A DNA stretch of 64,000 nt from Lottiidibacillus patelloidae (GTDB lineage: Bacteria; Bacillota; Bacilli; Bacillales; SA5d-4): positions 1-64,000 of the forward strand of contig NZ_NPIA01000004.1 of NCBI RefSeq assembly GCF_002262935.1. The letters are read 5' to 3'. The notes beneath the pieces were generated by a model that had not been told where the DNA came from, ran no database searches, and saw nothing but the letters and a program-made list of their open reading frames with translations. Shown piece after piece: positions 45,803 through 55,355 of this stretch (position 1 is its first letter; every line of letters begins with the position of its first letter). A program made the position numbers and the translations under genes.

Positions 45803-46576
45803 TTAATAGGTCGTTTTTAATTTAATGTACGTGTCAACTAGAGCAAACGCTTCGCGGGTTAGATAATGCCATAACATGTAAGACTCGGTGCCAATAGCAT
45901 AAGCTTTCAAGTCGAATTCTTTACTAATCATTAAAGCACGAACGGTGTGAAATTCGTTTGTTATGATTAAAACAGTTGGATTTTTTAGTTGCACATCTTC
46001 TTTAATAACTTTTTTTGAAAACTTAATGTTCTCGATTGTTGATGTCGATTTATCTTCTTTATAAATGCGAGCTGGATCAATTCCTCGTTCTTCTAAATAT
46101 CTTCGCATCGCTTCAGCTTCGGTAATGTCTTCTCCTGGGCCTTGACCACCTGAAACAACGACAGGGACACCTTCATTTTTCTCTAAAAATTTTAATGCTT
46201 CGTCTAAACGGTAGCGTAATGTAAGGGGGATATGTTCACCATGAAGCCCAGCCCCTAGGACAATGACTGCGTCAATTTCCTCATCTTCAAATGTATCGAG
46301 ATTTTTCATATTATAAATAACATACGCCTCAACAATAATAAACAGCAAGATTAATAGAGAAGCACTATAATATCCAAAGCGAAAAAGGTAAAGATAGAGC
46401 TTTTTCCCTGTTTTTTTGAACGCCCTCTTCAAATCTATTAAAAAGAGGACTCCAAAAATTACGAGAGCGCCAAAGTATAAAATGAAAAGCCCCCCAGATA
46501 AAAAAAGAATAATAAATAATGCCAAACCAATCCAGACACTAATAAAATGTTTAAATATATTAATGTTGTTTTCCAT
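45803..46576 (-). CDS. YdcF/ElyC family membrane protein (DUF218)
   Basis: A 257-residue protein. About four N-terminal membrane segments (1-100) lead to an extracellular or cytosolic Rossmann-like DUF218 domain: DAVIVLGAGLHGEH (about 103-116), RYRLDEALKFL, VVVSGGQGPGEDITEAEAM (about 140-158) and STSTIENIKFSK, ending in FHTVRALMISK. Relatives act in envelope or vancomycin-related phenotypes (SanA, ElyC) but the reaction is unknown. AGGTGACG precedes the ATG. It is downstream of a divergent paralogue. Confidence 0.87.
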   Translation of the reverse strand: MENNINIFKHFISVWIGLALFIILFLSGGLFILYFGALVIFGVLFLIDLKRAFKKTGKKLYLYLFRFGYYSASLLILLFIIVEAYVIYNMKNLDTFEDEEIDAVIVLGAGLHGEHIPLTLRYRLDEALKFLEKNEGVPVVVSGGQGPGEDITEAEAMRRYLEERGIDPARIYKEDKSTSTIENIKFSKKVIKEDVQLKNPTVLIITNEFHTVRALMISKEFDLKAYAIGTESYMLWHYLTREAFALVDTYIKLKTTY

Positions 46577-46598
46577 TACGTCACCTATTCTATGTATT

Positions 46599-47363
46599 TT
46601 AGTATGAAAAATTTAATGAAAAGTAAGTATTAACTAAGGCAAAAGACTCAAATATAATATTACCTACGATATTATAGGAATCACTTTGGTGTACATATCC
46701 ATTTATCCCTAACTTTGAACAAACTAGTATTGTTCGAGCAGTATGGTAGTCGCTAGTAACAAATAGTATCGTCGGGTTTTCTTTCTGTAGTTTCTCTTTA
46801 ATTATTGTAGTTGCTGATTTAATGTTCTTTATTGTAGAAGTGGCTTTATGTGTAGTGAGAATCCGAGCGGAGTCAACGCCACGCTCTATTAAATAATGCT
46901 TCATATCATCTTTATTTGATAAGTAATGCATGGTATCGAGTTCAGAGGAAACAATGACTGGAATACTAGTATTTTCACGTGAGATTTCAATTGCTTCATC
47001 CAAGCGGTCTTCTAGTGTAAATACAGTGATATCGTAATGTAGACCTGTACTTAGTACAACGACTGCATCTATTTCGCTAACATCATATGAATCAGTGTTG
47101 TATGCGTAATAAAAAATAATATTGCTAACTAAAGTGAAGCAAGATAAAAGCAATAAATAACTAATGATGAAAAACTTTTTTATTAAAAGCTTTTTTCCGT
47201 TTTTAAGACTTTCTTTATATTCAAAAAAAACAAAGACCATCGAAATTAACATAATACTAGTAAACAAGTAAAAAGAATCAAAATGTACAGTTGCGAGAAA
47301 GCCGATAGAAATACCTAATGAAATTAAAAATTTAGGAACCTTTATTATAGTATCCTTGTCCAC
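46599..47363 (-). CDS. divergent YdcF-like membrane protein
   Basis: A 254-residue paralogue of the protein at 45803-46576 with the same layout (four membrane segments, then DUF218-like domain). Shared blocks are AVVVLSTGLH, RLDEAIEIS, RGVDSARIL and KATSTIKNIKSA. The central signature Gly-Gly-Gln is replaced by Ser-Ser-Glu, and the Gly at the AGAG/LGAG site by STG. It may therefore have lost the original activity. It starts at GTG after AGGTGG and is 22 bases before its paralogue, probably cotranscribed. Confidence 0.8.
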   Translation of the reverse strand: MDKDTIIKVPKFLISLGISIGFLATVHFDSFYLFTSIMLISMVFVFFEYKESLKNGKKLLIKKFFIISYLLLLSCFTLVSNIIFYYAYNTDSYDVSEIDAVVVLSTGLHYDITVFTLEDRLDEAIEISRENTSIPVIVSSELDTMHYLSNKDDMKHYLIERGVDSARILTTHKATSTIKNIKSATTIIKEKLQKENPTILFVTSDYHTARTILVCSKLGINGYVHQSDSYNIVGNIIFESFALVNTYFSLNFSY

Positions 47364-47475
47364 TAAACCACCTACAAAATCTTACTTATTTTTATTGTTA
47401 TTTTACCATATTTTTCATGTAGACTGACGGGAATTAATTCTAATTCCCTGCATTTTTTCTTTTATATATCTGGAT

Positions 47476-47485
47476 ATGGTACAAT
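47476..47485 (+). promoter_or_regulatory. extended -10 promoter of rlmCD
   Basis: TGGTACAAT fits an extended -10 (TGn plus TACAAT, with the box at 47480-47485), 35 bases before the start. No clear -35 was found. Confidence 0.45.
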
Positions 47486-47520
47486 CATGACAGCAATTTT
47501 AAGCGTAAAGGGCGGTAAAC

Positions 47521-48879
47521 ATGACATTAGAAAAAAATCAAACAGTTGAATTAACGATAGAAGACTTAACACATGATGGCGCAGGTGTCGGCAAGATCGA
47601 TGGCTTTCCTTTATTTATTAAAGGAGCATTACCTGGAGAACGCATCGATGCGAAAATAATTAAGCTGAAGAAGAATTACGGTTTCGCAAGACTTGTTCGT
47701 GTGTATGTAGAAAGCAAACATCGCGTCGAAGCACCTTGTCCAATTTATAAACAATGTGGCGGCTGCCAATTGCAACACCTTTCATATGAAGGGCAATTAG
47801 AAGCGAAATATAACCAAGTCGAAAGTGTGCTTCAGCGTATTGGCCATTTGGATAACGTAAAAATACATCCTGTTTTAGGAATGAATGATCCTTGGAACTA
47901 CCGAAATAAAGCACAAGTACCTGTAGGTGAAGAAGAAGGCGGACTAGTAGCAGGTTTCTATCAGCAACGTTCACACAGTATCGTTAATATGGACGAATGT
48001 ATGATCCAACAAGAAGTAAATGATCAAGTTGTGCAAACCGTAAAGCGTATTGCTGAAAAATATGGCGTTCGTGCCTATGATGAGCAAAAACATCGCGGAA
48101 CACTTCGTCACATTATGGTCCGCTATGGACAAGTTTCCAAAGAAGTGATGGTCGTCTTTGTAACGAAGCAAAGTGAAATTCCACATCGTGAAGAAATCAT
48201 TGAGGAAATTGTTGCAGAAATCCCGAATGTGAAGTCGATTGTGCAAAACATTAATCCGAAGAAGACAAACGTCGTCTTTGGTGATAAAACGACTGTGCTT
48301 TGGGGCGAAGAGTACATTTATGACTCGATCGGTGATATTAAATTTGCGATTTCAGCTCGTTCGTTCTACCAAGTAAACCCTGAACAAACGAAAGTCCTTT
48401 ATGATAAAGCATTAGAATATGCAGACCTCAATGGAAGTGAAACAGTGATTGATGCATATTGTGGCATCGGAACAATCTCACTATTTTTAGCGCAAAAAGC
48501 GAAGCGTGTTTATGGTGTCGAAATCGTCCCAGAAGCGATTGATGATGCGAAAAGAAATGCGAAGCTAAATGGTGTTGAAAATGTGGACTTTGCAGTAGGC
48601 GAAGCGGAAAAAGTAATCCCATGGTGGAAAGCGCAAGGCATTGAAGCAGATGTCATCGTCGTAGACCCACCGCGCAAAGGCTGTGACGAAACGTTACTGC
48701 AAACAATTATTGAAATGAAACCGAAGCGTGTCGTGTACGTTTCATGTAACCCAGCAACACTAGCGCGCGACCTGAAAATCTTAGAAGAAGGCGGTTTCGA
48801 AACGAAGGAAGTCCAACCAGTAGACATGTTCCCGCATACGACGCATTGTGAAGCAGTTGCGAGAATAGAACTTAAATAG
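47521..48879 (+). CDS. rlmCD: 23S rRNA (uracil-C5) methyltransferase RlmCD
   Basis: A 452-residue TrmA-family enzyme; the B. subtilis orthologue (YefA) methylates two uridines of 23S rRNA at C5. TRAM domain at about 3-60 ([20 protein letters not shown]). Iron-sulfur cysteines in [12 protein letters not shown] (about 76-88). SAM-binding [14 protein letters not shown]. Catalytic segment [11 protein letters not shown]. Nucleophilic Cys in [13 protein letters not shown] (about 400). AAAGGGCGG precedes the ATG. It is the last gene of the conserved backbone. In B. subtilis the orthologue is also followed by accessory genes. Confidence 0.96.
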   Translation: MTLEKNQTVELTIEDLTHDGAGVGKIDGFPLFIKGALPGERIDAKIIKLKKNYGFARLVRVYVESKHRVEAPCPIYKQCGGCQLQHLSYEGQLEAKYNQVESVLQRIGHLDNVKIHPVLGMNDPWNYRNKAQVPVGEEEGGLVAGFYQQRSHSIVNMDECMIQQEVNDQVVQTVKRIAEKYGVRAYDEQKHRGTLRHIMVRYGQVSKEVMVVFVTKQSEIPHREEIIEEIVAEIPNVKSIVQNINPKKTNVVFGDKTTVLWGEEYIYDSIGDIKFAISARSFYQVNPEQTKVLYDKALEYADLNGSETVIDAYCGIGTISLFLAQKAKRVYGVEIVPEAIDDAKRNAKLNGVENVDFAVGEAEKVIPWWKAQGIEADVIVVDPPRKGCDETLLQTIIEMKPKRVVYVSCNPATLARDLKILEEGGFETKEVQPVDMFPHTTHCEAVARIELK

Positions 48880-48904
48880 GAAATTCTAATGGAGAAGATA
48901 TAAA

Positions 48905-50183
48905 ATGGATAGAATGACAGATGATTAAAAAAAACTGTTAAATAGTTTAATGGAGCTTCAGCAAGACTTTCAAGAAAGAGAAGAAAAACTAGAGAAAAAA
49001 ACTTGGAAGAAGCACAAGAGTGAACCCACCTTAATAGAAGCTTTAAGCGTATTAACGAAAAAAGAACTAGATAAAATTCGTAAAAGTTATGAATTTACAG
49101 GAATAAGCACATTAAAAAAAGCAGATTTAGCTAACGAGCTTGCTAAATCTATTCCGGCTAATTTGGAACGCATTTTATATAAACTGGATGAAGAAAGATA
49201 TTATCTTCTGAAGAATATCGTTAAAAACGGTGGATCAATTGAAGACAAAGGTAATTTAACTCTTCCTAAAATTATTTGGTTGGTGGAGAATAGCATCGTA
49301 TTTCCAAGTGAAATAAACAATGAAAAGAATTTAGTTATGCCAAAAGAAATTGTGAATCGTTTCAATGAATTAGATGGGCTGGAACTATTTAAAGTAGTTA
49401 AACGAAATACAGAATGGATAAATTTGATTCATGGAATGCTGTACTATTATGGAATTATGAAAACAAGTTTGATAATAGAGAAATTAAGAGAATACACAGG
49501 AGAAGAGATTGAGTTATTAAAATTCTTTAAAGTACTACATTCATCGTTAGATTACTACTTAAGAATATTCTATAAAGGTTCTTTCTTAGTTGATGAAAGA
49601 GTTAGTGATTTTCTAGAATTAAAAGAAGCACAAGATGCTCGGGACGTAATTCCTTATTACCCTTTCACCAAGCAACAATTACTAAACGCTAGCAAAGAGG
49701 ATTACTTCGATTTAACTCCTGAAATACGTGAATTTAGACAGTACTTAATACATCATTATGAATTTGAAAAAGAAGAGTTAGATGAAATTTGTCTAGATTT
49801 AACAGATATGATTAATATCAGTATGGATGTGTCTACAATCATTCAGGAAATTGTAAGTCAAATGGAAATACCATCTATGGACGTTTTGAATGACATAACA
49901 GGAAAAATTATCAAGGTAAATAATACGACACGAATGTGGATGTTAAAAGGACACAAACCGAGTGAAATTAAACGACCTACCAATAATCATCCGGCAAATG
50001 TAATGAATTTTGATAAAAGTGCCCCGAATGTTATGAGTATGGATAAACATTCTGCAAGTGTAATGAGTAAATAAAAATTCATCTAATGTCATTAACATGG
50101 ATAGCTATTCCAAAGTTAGACGGAACGACCCTTGTCCGTGTGGCAGTAACAAAAAATATAAAAAATGTTGCGGGAAAAAGTAG
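48905..50183 (+). pseudogene. SEC-C motif protein with Rho-N-like region, disrupted
   Basis: The best start is the ATG at 48905 (GGAG 10 bases before), but codon 8 is a TAA (48926-48928), after which the same frame is open to 50074. An ATG at 48950 has no binding site. The body is about 375 residues, with an N-terminal Rho-N-like segment (ALSVLTKKELDKIRKSYEF) and helical repeats. Near the end degenerate units such as NVMSMDK and SVMSK occur, then the frame stops. A zinc SEC-C motif ([20 protein letters not shown], 50121-50177) continues in the +1 frame to a stop at 50181-50183. Two lesions make it a likely pseudogene. Confidence 0.72.
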
Positions 50184-50257
50184 CGATAATATTGCATAGG
50201 AATCACTGTGAAAGCCATTGTCAAAATAGAACTAGAAAAAAATATTTCATTACAAGT

Positions 50258-50292
50258 GGAGATCATTTATGATAAATGGTCTTCTTTTTTTA
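50258..50292 (+). terminator. terminator after the SEC-C pseudogene
   Basis: AGATCATTT (50260-50268) pairs with AAATGGTCT (50274-50282, one G-T pair), followed by TCTTTTTTT. Confidence 0.7.
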
Positions 50293-50381
50293 TGATTAGA
50301 AGAATAGAGGTATTCTTTTGTATTTGTTGAATAGTAAATAAAAGGAAAAAATAACCTACTATTAAGGGCATAAGAAAAGTT

Positions 50382-51410
50382 GTGGATTTTATTGACACGA
50401 AAGCATTTCATAAAAATATATGTATGACAGAAGTATTGAATAACATAAAAGTGGGCTGTTATTTTTTAAACGCCAGAATGGAATTCGAATTTATTAATAA
50501 AGCAGCTGAATCAGTAATTGAAAAACCAAAAGCAGAACTATTAGGGAAATGTCTTTGGGATGCCTTGCCTAATTATGTAGATACAGATCTTTATCATCTA
50601 TACAATAAAGCGTTTGAAGAACAGGAACTGTAATCTTTTGAAGTAACGACATTATATACCAAACGTCTTGTCGAAGTGAAAGTCTTTCCTAATAAAGATG
50701 GATTATTATGTATTTTCAGTGATATTACTAATATTAGAGAAAAGGAAAAAGAAGAAAGATATTATGATAAGCTAAAAATCATTGGTGAAATGGCGGCAGG
50801 AGTGGCACATGAAGTTAGGAATCCGCTAACCACTGTTAAAGGCTTTTTACAAATTATGTCCAAGGATAAAAGCTTAGTAAACTATAATACGCATGTCAGA
50901 TTGATGATTGAGGAAATCGACCGTGTAAATAACATCATTGCTGAGTTTTTAAATTTATCTAAAAACAAAGCGAGGAACGTAACAGAATCTTCCATGAACC
51001 AAATTATAACTTCCATATATCCTTTACTTGAAACACGAGCCCTAAAGGAAGGGAAAATATTAAAATTAGAATTAGGAAACATAGTAAATATTTGTGTCGA
51101 TCAAGATGAGATACGACAACTTTTACTTATTATGATCAATAATTCTTTAGATGCAATGGAAGCGGGGAAGTCAGTATTAGTTAAAACATACAAAGAAAAA
51201 GATGCCGTTGTCCTATGTATTAAGGATGAAGGTAGTGGCATTCCAGAAAACTTAATCGATGACATACCAACCCCTTTTGTGACAGGTAAAGAGAGTGGAA
51301 CTGGCTTAGGTTTATCGATTTGTTATTCCATTGCACGAAAAAATAACGCTAAAATAGATTTTGATACAAGCGCTAATGGCACTACATTTAACATTCGGTT
51401 TTCAAACTAA
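50382..51410 (+). pseudogene. PAS-domain sensor histidine kinase, split by an in-frame stop
   Basis: One frame runs from 50382 to 51410 and is broken by a single TAA at 50631-50633. The first part (83 residues) is a PAS domain start (GCYFLNARMEFEFINKAAES, LGKCLWDALPNY). After the stop come the end of PAS (VFPNKDGLLCIFSDITNI), HisKA with the acceptor His in GVAHEVRNPLTTVKG, and HATPase (NSLDAMEAG, DEGSGIPE, GTGLGLSI). It resembles cytosolic sporulation-type kinases. Residues on both sides are continuous, so a CAA-to-TAA change is the simple explanation. A shortened kinase from GTG 50676 would lack half the PAS domain. Confidence 0.75.
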
Positions 51411-51419
51411 TTAATTATA

Positions 51420-51453
51420 CAAAAGCCATCTGCCAGCAGGAGGTGGCTTTTGT
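51420..51453 (+). terminator. terminator-like hairpin after the split kinase
   Basis: CAAAAGCCA (51420-51428) pairs with TGGCTTTTG (51444-51452), without a long T run. Confidence 0.6.
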
Positions 51454-51495
51454 GCTCAGCCAATTAGCTGTTAATGTTTAACCTTTTAGGATTAA

Positions 51496-51545
51496 TTGCG
51501 GTGAACCGTATCACAAATAGTGGTAAAACAGCGAGTGGAATTGGA
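51496..51545 (+). repeat. degenerate direct repeat, left copy
   Basis: GCGGTGAACCGTATCACAAA and the following bases resemble the segment at 55499-55550 (GCGATGAACCGCATTACAAA), roughly 70 percent by eye over about 45 bases. In translation both read (V/M)-Asn-Arg-Ile-Thr-Asn-x-Gly. They flank the GTPase-to-DUF4365 block. Confidence 0.4.
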
Positions 51546-51647
51546 AATCAACAGAGAATGGTTGGAGAAATTTTAAACGTTACTTTTCTGTAAGAATAAT
51601 ATAACAGGGAAATACACAGGTATTTCCCTGTTACTTCTCTTTTTATT

Positions 51648-52733
51648 TTAATTTGTACCAGAATAGAGTTTATCTTTTAGAATTGTTGTAGCAATTTCTG
51701 CACAATCATTACAATAATTCTTACTGGCTGCAAAGGTTACAATGAAAGATGTAGTGGCTGAAATACCTTGACCAATTAGTGGTATTCTCTTTCCAATCTG
51801 CTTTAGAGTTGTTTTGACTGCCTGTTTCTCAAGTTGGTCTTTAGCAACTTTTTGAAGTAATTTAGTGATTGCTGTCTTAGTAGAATATTTTAAGACATTA
51901 TTTGCGATAGAAAGTAACCTTTCATTATATAAAGGTTTATTATCTTCAATTATTTCTTTACTTAAACCAAAAGACTTTCTTATACGATCAAAAATTCCTT
52001 TAAGTATAGAGAGATCCACAGTGATATCAACCAATGGAATAGGGTTTATTCCATTTGCAGCAGCAAGTGATGAGCCTAAATAAATAAACTTATAGCATGA
52101 TTTTTTCTTTTTTTCTAAAAAATCCTCAGAATATGCTTTTGCATCTAATGAAAATTTTATCTGTTTAACGCTACTTAAATTTTCATAAATCGCTTGGGTT
52201 AAATCATCTAGTCCCTCTTCAGTTCGACAACTAGTAAAGTATACTTTTACATTTTTTCCCACCTGTTCTCTAACATCGTTTGTAACACTTTCCTTTAGTT
52301 GCTCTATTGTTTTCCCTTTTTCAAACATACTGTCTACTGAATTTCTGACAAAAATGCACTTTTTATTTTCTTTATGAAGTCTCCTGAAAAATTCTGTATC
52401 TTCTTGTTTAAATTTACCTGAAAATACACAAATAAAGATATCATAACTAAGCACATCAAATCTTTCAAAAAAAGATTCGGCAGGAAAATTTTTAGTGCCA
52501 TAACCCGGTAAGTCGGTTAGGATCAAATCTTCCCATTTATATGGATCTTCACTTATTGTAGTATCAGTTTCTTGAGATACTCTTGCTACATCTTCACCAA
52601 TTAGCGCATTAATTAATGATGATTTTCCAGAGCCCGGTTGTCCGAATAACGCTATTCTAACCTGTGTTTGATTTAACTTTTCTAACTCTTCTTTTATTGC
52701 GTCGATTGATTCATAGATATTATTATCGTCCAA
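51648..52733 (-). CDS. IRG-like (immunity-related) GTPase
   Basis: A 361-residue GTPase. G1 loop GQPGSGKS (31-38), G2 Thr in ETDTTIS (about 55-61), G3 DLPGYGT (74-80) and a G4-like NSVD (131-134). The run from G3, with NFPAESFFERFDVLSYDIFI, FKQED and KKCIFVRNSVDS, is close in layout to vertebrate IRG p47 GTPases (DLPG-G-T-x-NFPP, then FVRTKVD). The C-terminal third is helical with a hydrophobic SSLAAANGINPIPLVDITVD segment that could insert in membranes. The start is TTG 52733, 8 bases after GGGAGG. Its neighbours are decayed DNA and nuclease-fold genes; a role in phage defence is inference. Confidence 0.78.
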   Translation of the reverse strand: MDDNNIYESIDAIKEELEKLNQTQVRIALFGQPGSGKSSLINALIGEDVARVSQETDTTISEDPYKWEDLILTDLPGYGTKNFPAESFFERFDVLSYDIFICVFSGKFKQEDTEFFRRLHKENKKCIFVRNSVDSMFEKGKTIEQLKESVTNDVREQVGKNVKVYFTSCRTEEGLDDLTQAIYENLSSVKQIKFSLDAKAYSEDFLEKKKKSCYKFIYLGSSLAAANGINPIPLVDITVDLSILKGIFDRIRKSFGLSKEIIEDNKPLYNERLLSIANNVLKYSTKTAITKLLQKVAKDQLEKQAVKTTLKQIGKRIPLIGQGISATTSFIVTFAASKNYCNDCAEIATTILKDKLYSGTN

Positions 52734-53413
52734 AAAAAAACCTCCCATTTCCCCACCAATATTAGTATTTTCTTCCTAATTCTAATACACCATTATATGG
52801 GAGGTTAAGTAATGTGATTAGGAAATTTAATAAAAAACTAGTAGGATACGTATAAGAAAGTGTGAACCCGCTGCGTGAATAATCGGCCCATTTATCATTT
52901 ATCTCTTACTATTAAGACGTAAAAACAAGGTGGTTAAATTCCGTAAGAAAGTGTTCAAAGGGACTTGATGTTTCTACTTTATACGAAAGGACATCCACTT
53001 GGTTTAAAAAATCCTTTAGGGCTAGTACAATTTGGTTTATTTACTCCGACATATTATCTCCTTAGCATATTAGAATTGATAAAATAATCACTTTTGTGGA
53101 CTAATAACTAAATTCCAGCATGCTCATAACTTGCTGATACATTATCTTGGTCCCTATTACTAGGCATTACTCTTCTAGGTAGCATTATATGCTCCTCTTT
53201 AGTTACAGTGGCTGTCCATAAATATTGTTTAATAATATTTCTAACAAACTTCTCAGTAAGAACGCCGTCCCTTGCTTTCTGTTCGCAAATGTCTTGTATG
53301 TATTTCTTTCAATTCTTCTAATGCTCTTTTAAAATTGAAAATAGTCTCTTATGGTTTACTATATAATATAAATGTAATAATCGGAAAGAAAAGTAGAAAA
53401 GGGTGAATACTAC
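52734..53413. pseudogene. gene-poor stretch with a decayed minus-strand gene fragment
   Basis: No intact gene was seen. On the minus strand from about 53345 to 53108 two overlapping frames can be joined by one frameshift: KRALEELKEIHT, then QDICEQKARDGVLTEKFVRN, IIKQYLWTATVTKEEHIMLP and RRVMPSNRDQDNVSAS, ending at 53108-53110. This is a 70-residue fragment of unknown family. A plus-strand frame at about 52970-53090 (GHPLGLKNPLGLVQFGLFTP) has no clear start signal. The stretch looks like eroded accessory DNA. Confidence 0.45.
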
Positions 53414-54058
53414 ATGATTTCAAGCGAAGACTTTTTTGAAAGAGTTAGAGGAATGGTGATCTATTCATGGGAAATATTTTCCAAAAAAGTAGGAAGTGGT
53501 TTAATAAAAATTAACAAGGAAGCGTCTATGCAATTAAAGTATTCATATATTTTGCAACAATTTATACCAATAGTTATCTTTGATGAAGGGGAAAAAGTAG
53601 AGGTAGAGTTGGAGTCAACATGCTTTTTAAATGGGAAGTATAGAGAAGTCGATATTTTAATAAAGGCAACTAATTCTGAGTTAGTAACATATACAATTGC
53701 AATTGAATTAAAATGTTATAAAGAGTTTGCCTCGTCAGGAAGACCAAGAGGTGCACATGATATTTTTATGAAAGATGTTTATTTCGATTTGTACTTACTT
53801 GAAGAGTATTGTAATCATAATATTGCTGATTTAGGAATTAGTTTAGTTATGTCGAATTACAGAACATCAGTAAATCCAATAAATAGAAGTGCAAAGTGTT
53901 GGGTATATGATATATCGGACGGTACTACTGTGACTGCTGGGACAAATTTCTGTACCCCAATTGGGGGATATGATATTGATTTTACTCTAAACAAAAATTA
54001 TACTTTTTCATGGAGTTCATATGGTGACTATTGGTTTACGAAACTAATTGGTAATTAG
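53414..54058 (+). CDS. PD-(D/E)xK nuclease-like protein
   Basis: A 214-residue protein that fits the restriction-endonuclease fold: a helix with Glu, then KYREVDILIKATN (Asp about residue 78) and IAIELKC (Glu-x-Lys about 99-101), i.e. D...ExK, followed by Lys- and Arg-rich segments. It could be a restriction or defence nuclease or a stand-alone modification-dependent enzyme; the exact family is not recognised. AAAAGGGTGAATAC precedes the ATG. No methyltransferase is adjacent. Confidence 0.62.
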   Translation: MISSEDFFERVRGMVIYSWEIFSKKVGSGLIKINKEASMQLKYSYILQQFIPIVIFDEGEKVEVELESTCFLNGKYREVDILIKATNSELVTYTIAIELKCYKEFASSGRPRGAHDIFMKDVYFDLYLLEEYCNHNIADLGISLVMSNYRTSVNPINRSAKCWVYDISDGTTVTAGTNFCTPIGGYDIDFTLNKNYTFSWSSYGDYWFTKLIGN

Positions 54059-54353
54059 TTTATTTGATAGAACGAGAATACTTGAAATTAACAGTGAATA
54101 GGAATAAAAATACAAGATAATAAGAGTTAGAAGATGAAAAGGATAAGGGATGATCACAAGTGGAAAATATGATTTTGACCAAACTACAAAAAGAATAGGA
54201 GAATTGATAAAGACCAAACACTAAGGTTTGGTCTAAGGTTGAATTATATATAGAAAAATCAGCGCTTAAATGGCCCTAGAATGCAATTTAAATGCAACCA
54301 TAGGGGTTTTGCTAGTAAAGATATTTAAGGCATTATATGAGTAATATAACTCA
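54059..54353. other. intergenic region without recognised gene
   Basis: AT-rich DNA between convergent genes. The only structure seen is an inverted repeat GACCAAAC/GTTTGGTC (54212-54219, 54226-54233) without a T run. A second near-copy of GACCAAAC lies at about 54177-54184 (TTGACCAAAC). Confidence 0.5.
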
Positions 54354-55355
54354 TTAAAACCATTTTGTTAAATCTCCATCACTATTATGTCGTTTACTTT
54401 TAGTTAAACCATTTCTAAGGTAATTATCCAGCAGTAAAAAGGAACGTCCTATTTCATTGAGGTCTAATGTTAATTGATAGGAGGCTAACTCCCCAGAGTG
54501 AATAATATATGGTCTAATTTTAGGCTGTCGCTCTTTCCATTCCTCATAGTCACCAAAAACAATGTAATTACCATCTTCCTTGTCCCAAACAGCATTGTCT
54601 ATAAGGAATTCATCTTCATCGTATTCCTCATAAAATTCTTCATCTATGGAAATATTAGCCCAAGGGAACAATTCAGGAAATAAATTCTCATAACTAGTAT
54701 AAGGAAAGAAGACCATTGGCCAACTTTGGACTATCTTTTCATATCCAGTATTCTCCTCAACTACTTTCAAATTTATTGATCCTCGTCCTGAAGTCTTATT
54801 AATCCATTCATCTGATGTTAAAATCACGCGGTTTCCATTCAGTAATTCTTCCATCCATGCTCTTGCCAAGACTAATAAATTTAAGCGTCTTTCATAATCA
54901 GTAGTATTTTCAGCGATATTCTTTAAATAGTGCAAGGCTGTTTTATCGAGTATTTGTTTTTGGGGGACAATTACTTTCCAACTGGATTCGGAAATTAACT
55001 CAACAGTATCTACATTGATTTGTTCCCAATAGCATGTTTGACTATCTAAATCACAAAGAACTAAGACAACCGGTAAAGAGTGGTTTGTCCAGTAATTGTA
55101 ATGTTCCATTTTACCTCTGAATATAAAACCTGTGCTGTTTTCCTCTTTTAAGTAACTGCTGCCTGCTTTTATTTGTATTGCAATGAGTCTGCCGGTTACA
55201 AACTCATCATCATCTACTACTTCCATATGACCATCAATTCCGTAATCTTGTGTTGGCTGTTCCCTAAAAATCCAGCCTAGTTCCTCCATAACTGCTCTCT
55301 CAACTAAGTTTACACCCATACTCCCCTTATTATGATCGAACTTTGGAAAAGACAT
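54354..55355 (-). CDS. DUF4365 domain-containing protein
   Basis: A 333-residue protein whose first 150 residues are a DUF4365 domain, a predicted PD-(D/E)xK nuclease-type fold: DYGIDGHMEVV (Asp about 42-46), then RLIAIQIKAG (Gln-x-Lys about 61-63) and the strand LPVVLVLCD. The C-terminal half is acidic and helical (YEEYDEDEFLID). DUF4365 proteins are found often in defence neighbourhoods, but a biochemical function is not established. GGAGGT precedes the ATG. Confidence 0.8.
   Translation of the reverse strand: MSFPKFDHNKGSMGVNLVERAVMEELGWIFREQPTQDYGIDGHMEVVDDDEFVTGRLIAIQIKAGSSYLKEENSTGFIFRGKMEHYNYWTNHSLPVVLVLCDLDSQTCYWEQINVDTVELISESSWKVIVPQKQILDKTALHYLKNIAENTTDYERRLNLLVLARAWMEELLNGNRVILTSDEWINKTSGRGSINLKVVEENTGYEKIVQSWPMVFFPYTSYENLFPELFPWANISIDEEFYEEYDEDEFLIDNAVWDKEDGNYIVFGDYEEWKERQPKIRPYIIHSGELASYQLTLDLNEIGRSFLLLDNYLRNGLTKSKRHNSDGDLTKWF

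Noticed and set aside
50097-50183. SEC-C reading frame as an independent 28-residue gene
   Set aside because: It has no ribosome binding site, and the motif is normally the C-terminal end of proteins like the one directly upstream in a different frame.
50676-51410. A complete stand-alone histidine kinase starting at GTG 50676
   Set aside because: The start would cut the PAS domain in half, there is no good ribosome binding site, and the frame is continuous with the upstream part except for one TAA.
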